From positions 4,022,501 through 4,086,500 of the forward strand of contig NZ_CP095554.1 of assembly GCF_023078375.1 (NCBI RefSeq): 64,000 nucleotides of DNA, in the 5' to 3' direction. Both the position numbers and the translations under genes were made by a program. Below are positions 17,798-28,597 of this stretch, one piece after another; within the stretch, counting starts at the first letter, position 1, and each line of letters begins with the position of its first letter. The notes below the pieces were generated by a model that worked only from the letters and a program-made list of their open reading frames with translations, did not search any database and had not been told where the DNA came from. Source of the stretch: Roseomonas gilardii subsp. gilardii (lineage in GTDB: Bacteria; Pseudomonadota; Alphaproteobacteria; Acetobacterales; Acetobacteraceae).

Positions 17798-17838
17798 GGA
17801 AAGGCCCGCGGTGCCAGTGTGGCGCCACGGGCCTTTCC
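17798..17838. terminator. Bidirectional hairpin terminator after purB
   Basis: A perfect 11-bp stem, GGAAAGGCCCG at 17798-17808 with its complement at 17828-17838, encloses a 19-base loop. It starts seven bases after the purB stop at 17791 and faces the convergent stress-protein gene. U-rich tracts are short. Confidence 0.7.
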
Positions 17839-17906
17839 CTCCGCGTCAGCCTGCCCCGGGAAGAGCCGGGCCGAACCGCCCAGCCTCCAGGATCACCCGA
17901 AGAAGC

Positions 17907-18731
17907 TCAGCGCCCCGTCCCGGTCGGGTTGGTGCCGCTGGTATTCGTGCCCGCAACCCGGTCGAAGCCCCGGCTCGCCACCGTGCCCTTCGGATTCGCC
18001 GGCGTACCGTCCGACTGCTCCGGATAGGCCCCGCTCAGATTGGTGCCCGCCGCGCGATCCGCCGCCCGCGTCGCCGCCGTGCCGGGCGGGTTCCCCGGCG
18101 TGCCGTCCGGCGCCGAGGCCGTGCCGCGCCCCGCCTCCAGCGTGTTCAGATCGTCATCGTCCCGATACCCGGTCCAACCGCCCGCGCGGTAATCCGCCTC
18201 CCGCACCGTGGCATCCACCGGCCCATGGCTGGCCAGAATCCGCTCCGCCTCGTCGATGCGCGCATCCTCGCTCCGCACCGTCACCAGCGTCCCGCCCCGC
18301 CGCACACCCTCGGCATAGGTCCCGGCTTCGCTCTCGCTCACCCCGGCCCCGGTCAGCGCCCCCAGCAACCCGCCGGCCGCCGCACCCGCCCCGGCCCCGG
18401 TGAGCGTCGCCACCAGCCAGCCCGCCGCGACCACGGGCCCCACACCAGGGATCGCCAAGGCCCCGAGCCCGGCCGCGAGGCCCGCGCCACCGCCCAGCAC
18501 CGTCCCCAGCGTGGCCCCGATCCCGGCCCCGGACTCGCTGTTCTCGGCGGTGTCCGCATGCCCCTCGGCCCGTTCCCCGGGCAGCACGGCGGCGTCGCCA
18601 TAGCGCCCGTCCGCATTGTTGGCGAGGATGCTCACATCCTCATGCCGGAAGCCCGCCGCCTCCAGGTCCCGCACCGCCGCCAGAGCATGGTCGTGGGTGT
18701 CGAAAAGCCGGGTAATGGTCCGCATAGCCAT
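17907..18731 (-). CDS. General-stress-type protein with glycine-zipper domain
   Basis: Protein of 274 residues. The N-terminal part (MAMRTITRLFDTHDHALAAVRDLEAAGF) resembles the YflT/GS17M ferredoxin-like fold, which recurs around residues 140-185 (GTLVTVRSEDARIDEAERILASHG). Between them lies a Gly/Ala-rich segment of about 60 residues that could cross the membrane as a glycine zipper. The C-terminus is a low-complexity tail with repeated (A/G)xNxxGT motifs. The start ATG has GAGAGGAAGG six bases upstream. Comparable proteins are stress-induced; the exact function is unknown. Confidence 0.65.
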   Translation of the reverse strand: MAMRTITRLFDTHDHALAAVRDLEAAGFRHEDVSILANNADGRYGDAAVLPGERAEGHADTAENSESGAGIGATLGTVLGGGAGLAAGLGALAIPGVGPVVAAGWLVATLTGAGAGAAAGGLLGALTGAGVSESEAGTYAEGVRRGGTLVTVRSEDARIDEAERILASHGPVDATVREADYRAGGWTGYRDDDDLNTLEAGRGTASAPDGTPGNPPGTAATRAADRAAGTNLSGAYPEQSDGTPANPKGTVASRGFDRVAGTNTSGTNPTGTGR

Positions 18732-18795
18732 GGTTCGCCTTCCTCTCGTCTCGTTCTTTCGTGATCCGCCGCTCCACCGCCTCACCCCGGCAGCC

Positions 18796-19287
18796 TCAGC
18801 GCGTGGCGGAAGCGGCGCCCGTCACCACGTTGCCGCGGAAATCCAACCCGACATCGACGGTCTGGCCATTCCGCGTGGCCTTCCCGCGCCACACACCCGC
18901 GTCGTCCTTCTTCAGCTCCGAGACCTGCGAGTATCCCGCCGATTCGATGCGGCTCCGCGCCTGCCCCTCGGTGAAGCTGTTCGCCCCGGCCTCCGGCGTC
19001 GCCGTCACCGGCGTGCCCGAGGCCTGCGACCCGCTGCCCGCCTCCCCCGCCGGCCGTGGCGTGGTCATCGGCGCGGCCGTCCCCATGCCGGGCGCAGTTC
19101 CGGGCGCAGTTCCGGGCGTGCCCTGCGCCATCGTCGATCCGCCGCCACCCGGCGCCGTTGGCGTCCCGATCGTGCCCTGCTGGCTGGCACCCGTCTGGGC
19201 CTGGGCCATCGCCGCGGGCATGAATCCCGCCACCCCCAGCGCCAGCCCCGCCACCACCGCAAAACCGCCCTTGAGACTGCTCCGCAT
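18796..19287 (-). CDS. Secreted protein with PepSY-like C-terminal domain
   Basis: The product has 163 residues, with a signal peptide (MRSSLKGGFAVVAGLALGVAGF, probable cleavage after AMA at residue 28), a Thr/Pro/Gly-rich linker with repeated PGTAPG units, and a C-terminal module of about 60 residues (FTEGQARSRIESAGYSQVSEL ... GVWRGKATRNGQ). That module resembles PepSY/YpeB-type small periplasmic domains. ATG 19287 has AGGAG seven bases upstream; an earlier ATG lacks a ribosome site. Its role is unknown; periplasmic location is likely. It is divergent from the purine operon. Confidence 0.65.
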   Translation of the reverse strand: MRSSLKGGFAVVAGLALGVAGFMPAAMAQAQTGASQQGTIGTPTAPGGGGSTMAQGTPGTAPGTAPGMGTAAPMTTPRPAGEAGSGSQASGTPVTATPEAGANSFTEGQARSRIESAGYSQVSELKKDDAGVWRGKATRNGQTVDVGLDFRGNVVTGAASATR

Positions 19288-19377
19288 GCCCGCTCTCCTC
19301 ATCAACCTGCGGCGTTGTCCGACCGGGCGCCCGGCCCGTCCGCCTGTGCCCCTGTAAACGGCTCAAAACCCTTTCCG

Positions 19378-19406
19378 TTGACAGACCACGTCCCGAAAGT
19401 TGATAC
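19378..19406 (+). promoter_or_regulatory. Strong sigma-70-like promoter of the purine operon
   Basis: TTGACA (19378-19383), a 17-base spacer and TGATAC (19401-19406) form the best consensus promoter in the window. Transcription would start near 19413, leaving a leader of about 200 bases before purC at 19616. That leader contains a CCCCGCG/CGCGGGG hairpin (19457-19482) and a TATACC box that could be a second promoter. The 328-base gap 19288-19615 holds no gene I can support. Confidence 0.6.
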
Positions 19407-19615
19407 TGGCCGTTCACACGACAGCCAGCCTGCCCGGACGGACGGGCCCTTCAAGGCCCCGCGCCCTCACGGCCACGCGGGGCTGACGGCACACCCTCGG
19501 CGGTGGAAGAACCCCCCACCCCCTGCTATACCCACCCGCCACAGGCTGCCCGACCCCCGGTCCCCCACGACCCAGGGTCCGGCGGCCACGACGGATTTCT
19601 GGACGACGATTGACG

Positions 19616-20380
19616 ATGGCCCGACGGCGGCAACTCTACGAAGGCAAGGCGAAGATCCTCTTCGAAGGTCCGGAACCGGGCACCCTCGTCCAGTACTTCA
19701 AGGATGACGCCTCCGCCTCCAACGGCGCCAAGAAAGGCGTCATCACCGGCAAGGGCGTCCTCAACAACCGCATCAGCGAATACCTGATGACGCGCCTCTC
19801 CGACATCGGCATCCCCACCCACTTCATCCGCCGCCTGAACATGCGCGAGCAGTTGATCCGGGAGGTCGAGATCATCCCCCTCGAACTGGTGGTCCGCAAC
19901 GTCGCCGCCGGCTCCCTCTCCACCCGCCTCGGCATCCAGGAAGGCCAGCGCCTCCCCCGCTCGATCATCGAGTACTACTACAAGAACGACGCCCTCCAGG
20001 ACCCCATGGTCAGCGAGGAGCACATCACCTGCTTCGGCTGGGCCTCCACCCAGGACCTGGACGACATGGTCCAACTCGCCCTGCGCGTGAACGACTTCCT
20101 CACCGGCCTCTTCCTCGGCATCGGCATCGTCCTCGTGGACCTCAAGCTCGAATTCGGCCGCTTCTACGAGAATGAGGAGGTCCGCATCGTCCTCGCCGAC
20201 GAGATCTCCCCCGACAACTGCCGCCTCTGGGACAGCAAGACCGGCGAGAAGATGGACAAGGATCGCTTCCGCCGCGACCTCGGCAAGGTCGAGGAAGGCT
20301 ACCAGGAAGTCGCCCGCCGCCTCGGCATCCTCCCCGAGGCCGGCGTCCGCGACCTCAAGGGCCCGGAGTTGATGCAGTAA
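19616..20380 (+). CDS. purC: Phosphoribosylaminoimidazole-succinocarboxamide (SAICAR) synthase
   Basis: ATP-dependent ligation of aspartate to CAIR in de novo purine synthesis. The 254-residue product starts with the diagnostic [21 protein letters not shown]. It continues with [28 protein letters not shown] and [12 protein letters not shown], ending in the usual [18 protein letters not shown] region. A TTG two codons upstream is in frame but ATG fits the family start. It is the first gene of purC-purS-purQ and follows a consensus promoter with a long leader. Confidence 0.96.
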   Translation: MARRRQLYEGKAKILFEGPEPGTLVQYFKDDASASNGAKKGVITGKGVLNNRISEYLMTRLSDIGIPTHFIRRLNMREQLIREVEIIPLELVVRNVAAGSLSTRLGIQEGQRLPRSIIEYYYKNDALQDPMVSEEHITCFGWASTQDLDDMVQLALRVNDFLTGLFLGIGIVLVDLKLEFGRFYENEEVRIVLADEISPDNCRLWDSKTGEKMDKDRFRRDLGKVEEGYQEVARRLGILPEAGVRDLKGPELMQ

Positions 20381-20460
20381 CCGATGCAGTGACGGCCCCC
20401 GCCAGGCCCTCACCCGCCCCACCGCTTACCCCCCCACACCCCCTTGGGAGACCACACCCC

Positions 20461-21021
20461 GTGAAAGCCCGCGTGACCGTCATGCCCAAGCAAGGCGTCC
20501 TCGATCCCCAGGGCAAGGCCATCGCCCACGCCCTCGCCAACCTGGGCTACGACGCCGTCCACGACGTCCGCGCCGGCAAGGTCATCGAGCTCGACCTGAC
20601 CGAGACCGACCCGGACAAGGCGAAGGCCCAGGCCGAGGACATGGCCCGCAAGCTCCTCGCCAACACCGTCATCGAGAGCTTCCGCGTCGAGGTCTCCCCG
20701 CGTGACCCCGGCGGAGGGAGCCTCGCCCATGCCGCGCCCCCACCTCATCGGCGGGGCCCCGCGCGCATGATCAAGGCCTCCCTCCTCCTCATGCTGGGCC
20801 TCACCGTCCTCGTCGCCATGACCCTGCGCTGGCGGGAACGCCACTACCCCCCCGCCCCGCCGCCCCAGCCCACGGCACGGACCCGCCGCGCCCGCCGCCC
20901 CTCCCTCCTCCGGGAAGGCAAGCGCACCCTCGACCGCTGGGTCACCGCCGCCGCCATCGCCGCCCTGCTCACCATCGTCCTGATGGGCGGCCTGCACTAC
21001 CTGAAGCTCTGGCAGAACTGA
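20461..21021 (+). CDS. purS: PurS subunit of FGAM synthase with membrane-spanning C-terminal extension
   Basis: Residues 1-79 are a complete PurS ([19 protein letters not shown] ... [11 protein letters not shown]), the small subunit that bridges PurQ and PurL in FGAM synthase. PurS normally ends near here at about 80 residues. The frame instead runs on for another 107 residues with two hydrophobic helices (about 106-122 and 163-180) and an Arg/Pro-rich linker. Adding one C to the run 20696-20699 would create a stop (VSPA then TGA) and make [10 protein letters not shown] (ATG at 20767) a separate 84-residue membrane protein. I favour two genes joined by a homopolymer error. The GTG start agrees with the family. 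Confidence 0.85.
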   Translation: MKARVTVMPKQGVLDPQGKAIAHALANLGYDAVHDVRAGKVIELDLTETDPDKAKAQAEDMARKLLANTVIESFRVEVSPRDPGGGSLAHAAPPPHRRGPARMIKASLLLMLGLTVLVAMTLRWRERHYPPAPPPQPTARTRRARRPSLLREGKRTLDRWVTAAAIAALLTIVLMGGLHYLKLWQN

Positions 21022-21043
21022 CCTCCACGGAAAGGCACCCCCC

Positions 21044-21718
21044 ATGAAGGCCGCCATCGTCGTCTTCCCCGGCACCAACCGCGAGCGCGACATGGCCCTC
21101 GCCCTGAAGCGCGCCTCGGGCCACGAGCCCCTGATGCTCTGGCATGGCGAGCACGCCCTCCCCCCGGGCCTCGACCTCGTCGTCCTCCCCGGCGGCTTCT
21201 CCCATGGGGACTACCTCCGCTGCGGCGCCATGGCCGCCCAGTCCCCCATCATGCAGTCCATCAAGGACTTCGCGGCCAAGGGCGGCCACGTCCTCGGCGT
21301 CTGCAACGGCTTCCAGATCCTCACCGAGGCCGGCCTCCTCCCCGGCGCCCTCCTCCGCAACGCCGGGCTCCGCTTCCTCTCCATGGACTGCGTCCTGCGC
21401 GTCGAACGCGCCGGCACCCCCTACACCGCGCGCTGGCAGCAGGGCGAAACCTTCCGCGCCCCCATGGCCCATGGCGACGGCAACTATTTTGCCGATGAGG
21501 ACACGCTGGACCGGCTGGAGGGCGAAGGCCTCGTCGCCTTCCGCTACGCCGACCGCAACCGCAACGGCGCCGTCCGCGACATCGCCGGCATCCTCTCCCC
21601 CAACCTCCGTATCCTCGGCATGATGCCCCACCCCGAGAACTACGCGGACCCCCTCACCGGCGGCGAGGACGGCCTGCCGCTCTTCCAGAGCATCGCGGAA
21701 ACCCTGGTCGGGGCCTGA
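21044..21718 (+). CDS. purQ: FGAM synthase subunit PurQ (glutamine amidotransferase)
   Basis: Class I amidotransferase that supplies ammonia from glutamine to PurL. The 224-residue product has the start [16 protein letters not shown], the oxyanion [16 protein letters not shown], the nucleophile in [19 protein letters not shown] (Cys87) and the His/Glu pair in MMPHPEN. A spacing of 22 bases from the preceding frame supports co-transcription with purC-purS. In related genomes purL is expected directly after; here a minus-strand foreign gene intervenes. A small GGGGCTCTGCCCC repeat lies after the stop. Confidence 0.95.
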   Translation: MKAAIVVFPGTNRERDMALALKRASGHEPLMLWHGEHALPPGLDLVVLPGGFSHGDYLRCGAMAAQSPIMQSIKDFAAKGGHVLGVCNGFQILTEAGLLPGALLRNAGLRFLSMDCVLRVERAGTPYTARWQQGETFRAPMAHGDGNYFADEDTLDRLEGEGLVAFRYADRNRNGAVRDIAGILSPNLRILGMMPHPENYADPLTGGEDGLPLFQSIAETLVGA

Positions 21719-21764
21719 GGACCGGGCGTCGCAGCGCAGGGGCTCTGCCCCCGCGCCTCCCGCT

Positions 21765-23876
21765 TTAGTTACTCGGATAGCGTCTGATGACGCTCTCCAG
21801 ATAAACATCAATGTGCGGGACGTATCTCTGTTGCTGAAGCGCATGGTAGTCAATACCTAGAAATTCAGCCATTTTATCAGGGTGAAGCACATAGAATTTT
21901 CCCATATCTACTTTGCTCAATATTCCGTCATCAATCAACGCTCTAACTAAATTCTTTCCCCTAGCATCTTTTGTCATTCTCAGGGCATCGATTTTCGGCG
22001 CAAATCGAACCAGAGCGCCTTTGCTATGCGATCTGAAAGAAGTTAATATTTTCCTAAGCCTCCTCCTCATGAAACTTAGATCTGGGCTAGCAGGCGGCTC
22101 TAGGTCAGCTATATAACTCGTCCAAGGATGATGACGATCGTTTGGCCAAGAAACTGCCAGAGTGGCACCACTTACGCTAACGCTTTGCACAAGCATACAA
22201 TCAGCTTCTCCTGCTGACATAAAAACAATCAGAGCGTCCTTACTGTTATCTATTTTGCTGCCGTGAACGAAAATTTGTTTAGCCGCAATGGTCAATTCGG
22301 AAACAGATATTTCCACCGGAGCTCCAATTTGTTGTATAGCGCCGTCGCCAAGAGATAAAAAAATTGGGGCATCTATGTATACGTTACTAAATGGTGATTT
22401 TAGATCGAGAGGAGCATCTACTACCCCCTTGTAGGGACCAAAGATTTTTTCGCCCAACGCGTTATCTGCTTCTATAACCTCAAATACCACTGTAATATCA
22501 TCCATGTCATCAGACGCAGAAGACACATCCAACAAAACCCGCTGACGAGCAGTCATTTGCGATTGCAGTGCTTGATAAAGCAGCCCCACTTCACTCATAG
22601 GTAAATATTGCTGTTGTTCCGCGCTCATCTCTTGAAAATAAAGGTCGAAAAGAATTCCTGATGCAAACTGAACATTTCCGGAAAGAAATTTTCTTGTTTC
22701 CTCCGTTAACTCCCCGTTTCTAAGGGCCCAAACAAAAAGATACGCCGCGAACACCAAATTAGCGGGCCGGGTACCATTAGCATCTAGGAAAGGGTGCTGC
22801 GGAATAAAGCGAGCAACCATTTCTGAATAAGCTTCACGAATGTGTACATCCAAAATCGGCTCAACTTCGACACTTTGCAGACCAAGGATGCGTGCAAGCA
22901 CTCTCTCTTTTTGTTCTTCTATACTATAAAGTTTACTAGCAGTTTCATGGTAGTTCTCACCAAGTTTTTCGCGCAACTGACCTAAAAGCTTTCTTTGTTC
23001 GCGGATCAGGATTGCGTCCGCCAGAGAGTTTACTAACTCTATCTGCGTTCCACCTTTGACTTCAGCAACCCTACCGGCTGGATTTCTTTTTTCTGGATCA
23101 AGAACAAATTCGCATATAGCATCCAAAACTGGTGCATAGCCGGAAAACCTTATATCATCACCACCGTTCACGGTCTTGAGACGCTCTCTAGTTTCACGCG
23201 CAAGATCATGAAAGGCGGAAAAATGATTTTCATACGCCGTCATCAGTTCAGTCGAACGTGCGGCCAATATTTTTGATTTTGCCTTCATGTATGCCAGAGC
23301 TTTTTCTTCATCGAAGAAATTAATGGCCATCTGACATACATCAAAATTGGCACTCATCAACCAAGCTGCAGCATCGTCCGCAGCAACAGCTCTGCCTAAT
23401 AAAATGACAGGCTTTGCATTGGGGCTAACAGCAATTTCCGCTAAATCGGCGAGAGCGGCCTCAAAAGCATTTGGGGCAGCACGAAGCTGAGCCTCATCAA
23501 GACCATCAACAATCATCCCAATTTTGCCGTCTGCTGCTTTTTGCAAAGCATCAAATCCGAAGGCATTTGCCAACCCGCCCTTGAAGAAATTCCCACCAAG
23601 CGGAGTTGTAATGGAGAGATCTATTAATGCGAAGTTTAGTTTGTTAGAGAGAATAGAGGCCAAAGTACTCTTGCCAACTGCCCCTGGAGCAGAAATGATA
23701 AAAATTTTTGATGTTTCTGGATCACCATCTATCAAACTAAGTCTGGGCTCCACAAATTCATCTTTCGCCTGAGCTTTGCCATACCAACCTTTTATCTTCG
23801 AGTCCGAAAGCGCTTTCTCGACACCCATATTTGGCAGCCAAAATTGATCAATCGGCCACGACTTTCCAGTTTCCAT
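21765..23876 (-). CDS. STAND/NACHT-like P-loop NTPase, candidate defence protein
   Basis: Protein of 703 residues encoded at roughly 40-45% G+C in a 70% background, with codon use unlike any neighbour, hence recently acquired. Residues 64-71 form a Walker A (PGAVGKST). Residues 118-129 form a Walker B of the STAND/NACHT type (KIGMIVDGLDEA), followed by PVILLGRAVAA, which fits the sensor strand. Residues about 180-420 are helical. The C-terminal third (440-703) is mixed alpha/beta and ends with a possible winged helix (LVRALIDDGILSKVDMGKFYVL). No known effector domain is visible. METGKSW at 23876 has a GAGG ribosome site; an ATG at 23978 does not. Single-gene anti-phage STAND proteins look like this, but that role is inference. 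Confidence 0.75.
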   Translation of the reverse strand: METGKSWPIDQFWLPNMGVEKALSDSKIKGWYGKAQAKDEFVEPRLSLIDGDPETSKIFIISAPGAVGKSTLASILSNKLNFALIDLSITTPLGGNFFKGGLANAFGFDALQKAADGKIGMIVDGLDEAQLRAAPNAFEAALADLAEIAVSPNAKPVILLGRAVAADDAAAWLMSANFDVCQMAINFFDEEKALAYMKAKSKILAARSTELMTAYENHFSAFHDLARETRERLKTVNGGDDIRFSGYAPVLDAICEFVLDPEKRNPAGRVAEVKGGTQIELVNSLADAILIREQRKLLGQLREKLGENYHETASKLYSIEEQKERVLARILGLQSVEVEPILDVHIREAYSEMVARFIPQHPFLDANGTRPANLVFAAYLFVWALRNGELTEETRKFLSGNVQFASGILFDLYFQEMSAEQQQYLPMSEVGLLYQALQSQMTARQRVLLDVSSASDDMDDITVVFEVIEADNALGEKIFGPYKGVVDAPLDLKSPFSNVYIDAPIFLSLGDGAIQQIGAPVEISVSELTIAAKQIFVHGSKIDNSKDALIVFMSAGEADCMLVQSVSVSGATLAVSWPNDRHHPWTSYIADLEPPASPDLSFMRRRLRKILTSFRSHSKGALVRFAPKIDALRMTKDARGKNLVRALIDDGILSKVDMGKFYVLHPDKMAEFLGIDYHALQQQRYVPHIDVYLESVIRRYPSN

Positions 23877-23986
23877 TGTAGACCTCAGTCCTGCGGGAAG
23901 CTTCCAAACAACAATATCATTGCACAGCCAATGCTGTAGACACAGCCACATTTCGCGATGCAAAGGAGAACTAAACATAGGAAAAC

Positions 23987-24015
23987 TTGCCTATTTCCCA
24001 CCCCCATGCTACACT
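23987..24015 (+). promoter_or_regulatory. Promoter immediately upstream of transposase-like gene and purL
   Basis: TTGCCT (23987-23992), 17 bases, TACACT (24010-24015). The predicted start point is 24022-24023, the A of the ATG, so the message would be leaderless. It sits at the edge of the foreign segment and could drive purL-bolA-grxD after their separation from purCSQ. Confidence 0.4.
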
Positions 24016-24022
24016 GCCACCC

Positions 24023-24619
24023 ATGCGCCACCCCTCCCGCCTCTCCCCACCCCAACCCTTCCGCCCCCTGACCGACGACGAGTGGCTCGCTCTCCTCCCC
24101 CACATCCTCCCGCGCTCCCCCGCCGGCCGCCCCATCGCCGACCTGCGCCTCCGCATGGACGCCATCTTCCACCTCGCCCTCACCCCGGACCCCTGGCGTG
24201 CCCTCCCACCCCACTACGGCAACCCCGCCACCATCGCCCGCTACTTCCGCCGCCTCACCCATAACGGCCTTTGGACCCGCCTCCTCACCCTCCTGGCCGA
24301 AACCCACCCCAGCCACCCCCTCCGCGCCATCGAGCACCGCATCTGCCGCGCCGCCCGCCGCGCCTACCGCATCCTCGGCCTGCGCCTCATCCTCCTCGCC
24401 CGCCGCCTCGGCCTCCGCTCCGCCCTCCCGGGCCCGCCCTGGCTCCTCCCCGATCCGGATTTGTCCGAAACCTTGCGTCGGGTGAAAATCCCGCCCTTTC
24501 CAACGCGCTACGGCACCCTCACCGCCTACCGGAACTGGCTGAAAACCCTCGCCGCCCTTCACCGCACCGCCGGCGGCCGCGCTCGCCTCCCCAACCGCCT
24601 GCGCCACGCCTGGCCGTGA
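24023..24619 (+). CDS. IS5/IS4-type transposase N-terminal domain protein (DUF4096), domesticated or remnant
   Basis: Residues 15-90 match the DUF4096 N-terminal domain of IS5-group transposases ([59 protein letters not shown]). The catalytic DDE domain is absent. The remaining 110 residues are an Arg/Leu/Pro-rich region with no recognisable motif. There are no inverted repeats or target duplications that I can see, and codon use is native-like (high G+C). It precedes purL by 74 bases on the same strand. It is either a degenerate insertion or a captured DNA-binding domain. Confidence 0.6.
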   Translation: MRHPSRLSPPQPFRPLTDDEWLALLPHILPRSPAGRPIADLRLRMDAIFHLALTPDPWRALPPHYGNPATIARYFRRLTHNGLWTRLLTLLAETHPSHPLRAIEHRICRAARRAYRILGLRLILLARRLGLRSALPGPPWLLPDPDLSETLRRVKIPPFPTRYGTLTAYRNWLKTLAALHRTAGGRARLPNRLRHAWP

Positions 24620-24693
24620 GCACCCGTCCAGGCAACCCTCCCCCGATGCGCGAACCCCTGGACATCGCGCCCGCGCCTTCCCACAAGGCGAAC

Positions 24694-26919
<2,226 letters not shown>

Positions 26920-26922
26920 CCT

Positions 26923-27156
26923 ATGGCCATGGAGCAAGCCGAGATCGAGGCGCTGATCCGCGCCGCTATCCCGGACGCCCGCGTGACCATCGAGGATCTG
27001 GCGGGCGACGGCGACCACTACGCCGCCACCGTCGTGTCCGAGGCCTTCCGCGGCAAGTCCCGCGTCCAGCAGCACCAGCTCGTCTACGCCGCGCTGCGGG
27101 GCCGCATGGGGGGCGAACTCCACGCCCTCGCCCTGCAGACCTCCGCCCCCGACTGA
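26923..27156 (+). CDS. BolA/IbaG-family protein
   Basis: The 77-residue BolA-like protein has the class II KH-like fold ([51 protein letters not shown]). It includes the loop with the invariant His in VQQHQLVY that co-ordinates a shared [2Fe-2S] cluster with a monothiol glutaredoxin. The partner glutaredoxin is encoded 11 bases downstream, the usual arrangement in alphaproteobacteria. The pair handles iron-sulfur cluster trafficking or iron sensing. Three bases separate it from purL, so it belongs to that operon. Confidence 0.92.
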   Translation: MAMEQAEIEALIRAAIPDARVTIEDLAGDGDHYAATVVSEAFRGKSRVQQHQLVYAALRGRMGGELHALALQTSAPD

Positions 27157-27167
27157 AAGGAACCCTG

Positions 27168-27503
27168 ATGAGCGACGTCAGCGCCCGCATCCAGCAGGAG
27201 ATCACCGAGAACCCGGTGGTCCTCTACATGAAGGGCACCCCGGCCTTCCCGCAATGCGGCTTCTCCGCCCGGGTGGTCCAGATCCTCAGCCATGTCGGCG
27301 TGCCCTTCAAGGGCGTGAACGTCCTGGCCGACCCCGAGCTGCGCGAAGGCATCAAGACCTTCACCAACTGGCCGACCATCCCCCAGCTCTATGTCCAGGG
27401 CGAGTTCGTCGGCGGCTGCGACATCGTCATGGAGATGTTCCAGTCCGGTGAGCTCCAGACCCTGCTCCAGGACAAGAACATCCCCACGGGCCAGGCCGCC
27501 TGA
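27168..27503 (+). CDS. grxD: Monothiol glutaredoxin Grx4 (CGFS type)
   Basis: The 111-residue monothiol glutaredoxin carries the CGFS active site (Cys30 in [12 protein letters not shown]), plus [21 protein letters not shown] for glutathione binding. It binds a [2Fe-2S] cluster as a homodimer or with BolA, encoded just upstream, and passes it to target proteins. An AAAGGAA ribosome site precedes the ATG. It is the last gene of the purL operon, closed by a strong terminator. Confidence 0.95.
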   Translation: MSDVSARIQQEITENPVVLYMKGTPAFPQCGFSARVVQILSHVGVPFKGVNVLADPELREGIKTFTNWPTIPQLYVQGEFVGGCDIVMEMFQSGELQTLLQDKNIPTGQAA

Positions 27504-27546
27504 GGCTAACCCGGCCAGCCAGGGCCCTCATCCGCCCCGGCGCCAG

Positions 27547-27587
27547 AAGAAACCCCGGCAGGGCCCGCCCCCGCCGGGGTTTCTTTT
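27547..27587 (+). terminator. Rho-independent terminator of purL-bolA-grxD
   Basis: Stem AAGAAACCCCGGC (27547-27559) pairs with GCCGGGGTTTCTT (27573-27585) around a 13-base loop and runs into TTTTG. It is the clearest intrinsic terminator in the window. Confidence 0.85.
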
Positions 27588-27709
27588 GTCCGAATGCCGC
27601 GATTCCCACCCACCTCACAGGCAATCCGCAACGAACTCCCGCCCGGCCCTTGCCCTGGCACCGCATGGCCCCGGGATCATCACGTCCCACTCCGGAAACC
27701 CATCCGCCC

Positions 27710-28486
27710 TCAGGCGCCGAGGCGCTTGCCCTGCCGCCGCGTCCAGGCCACCGCCGCCACCAGCGCCAGCATCACCGCGGCCGTCAGCGCCGCCAGCAGA
27801 TCGAGCTGGTTCGCCCCCAGATTGGCCACCACCACGGCCACCAGCGCCCAGCCGACGCCACCCAGATACCAGGCGCTGCCCTTGGCCGCCCAGACCACCG
27901 CCGCGGCGAACCCCCCGGCGGCCAACAGCAGCAGTACCGCCGCCACCGTGGCCACCATCCCCTCCACCGGGATGATCCCCGCCACCCGCGCGGCACCGGA
28001 GATGTTCGCGAAGCAGGCCGCCGTCAGCCAGCCCGCCATCAGCCCGGTCAGCGGCAGCACCAGCCAGCGCCCGCTGCGCGACGGCACCACCCCGCGCCGC
28101 GCCAGGAAGAAGGCCGTCAGCGCGCAGACCACGTTCAGCAGCATGATCGCCACCAGCAGGAAGCCGTTCCGCCCCGAGAACTGCGCCACCGCCTCCCACA
28201 ACGTGTTCAGCGCGAAGACTCCGACCAGCGGCCAGCCCACGCGCTTCAGCAGGGGGTCCGCATGATTCATCGGCAGGATCTGCCAGACGCCATAGGCCAG
28301 CGAGAGGGCGAAGAGCACCGTCCACATGATCGGGAAGGCATAGCTTGCCGGCACCACCGGGGTCTGGCTGCTCCCCGACACCACCGCCATGGAGGTCCCC
28401 ACCCCCACCAGCGGCAACAACCCCACTACGATCTGCACCAGCGGCAGGATCAGGGCCAGGACGCGTCGGGTCTGCTCACTCGGCAC
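27710..28486 (-). CDS. TspO/MBR-like polytopic membrane protein
   Basis: The 258-residue inner-membrane protein has about eight hydrophobic helices. The segment ASYAFPIMWTVLFALSLAYGVWQ, followed by ADPLLKRVGWPLVG and NTLWEAV, resembles the tryptophan-rich TspO/MBR relatives found in actinobacteria and alphaproteobacteria, which are longer than classical TspO. TspO proteins bind tetrapyrroles, but that function is not certain for this subgroup. The GTG start is read from the beginning of the first helix. Monocistronic, convergent with grxD. Confidence 0.6.
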   Translation of the reverse strand: MPSEQTRRVLALILPLVQIVVGLLPLVGVGTSMAVVSGSSQTPVVPASYAFPIMWTVLFALSLAYGVWQILPMNHADPLLKRVGWPLVGVFALNTLWEAVAQFSGRNGFLLVAIMLLNVVCALTAFFLARRGVVPSRSGRWLVLPLTGLMAGWLTAACFANISGAARVAGIIPVEGMVATVAAVLLLLAAGGFAAAVVWAAKGSAWYLGGVGWALVAVVVANLGANQLDLLAALTAAVMLALVAAVAWTRRQGKRLGA

Positions 28487-28597
28487 AGGCGATTCTCCCA
28501 GGAAAGCGCAAAGCTTACTCCAGAAACGCGAAACGCCGCCCCCGGGGGTTCGTCCCCAAGGGCGGCGTCCGACAGGGTCCCGGAGAGGGCCGAAGGA

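Noticed and set aside
21765-24619. Prophage or integrative element
   Set aside because: No integrase, att-like direct repeats, phage structural genes or tRNA junction; only one foreign gene and a partial transposase domain.
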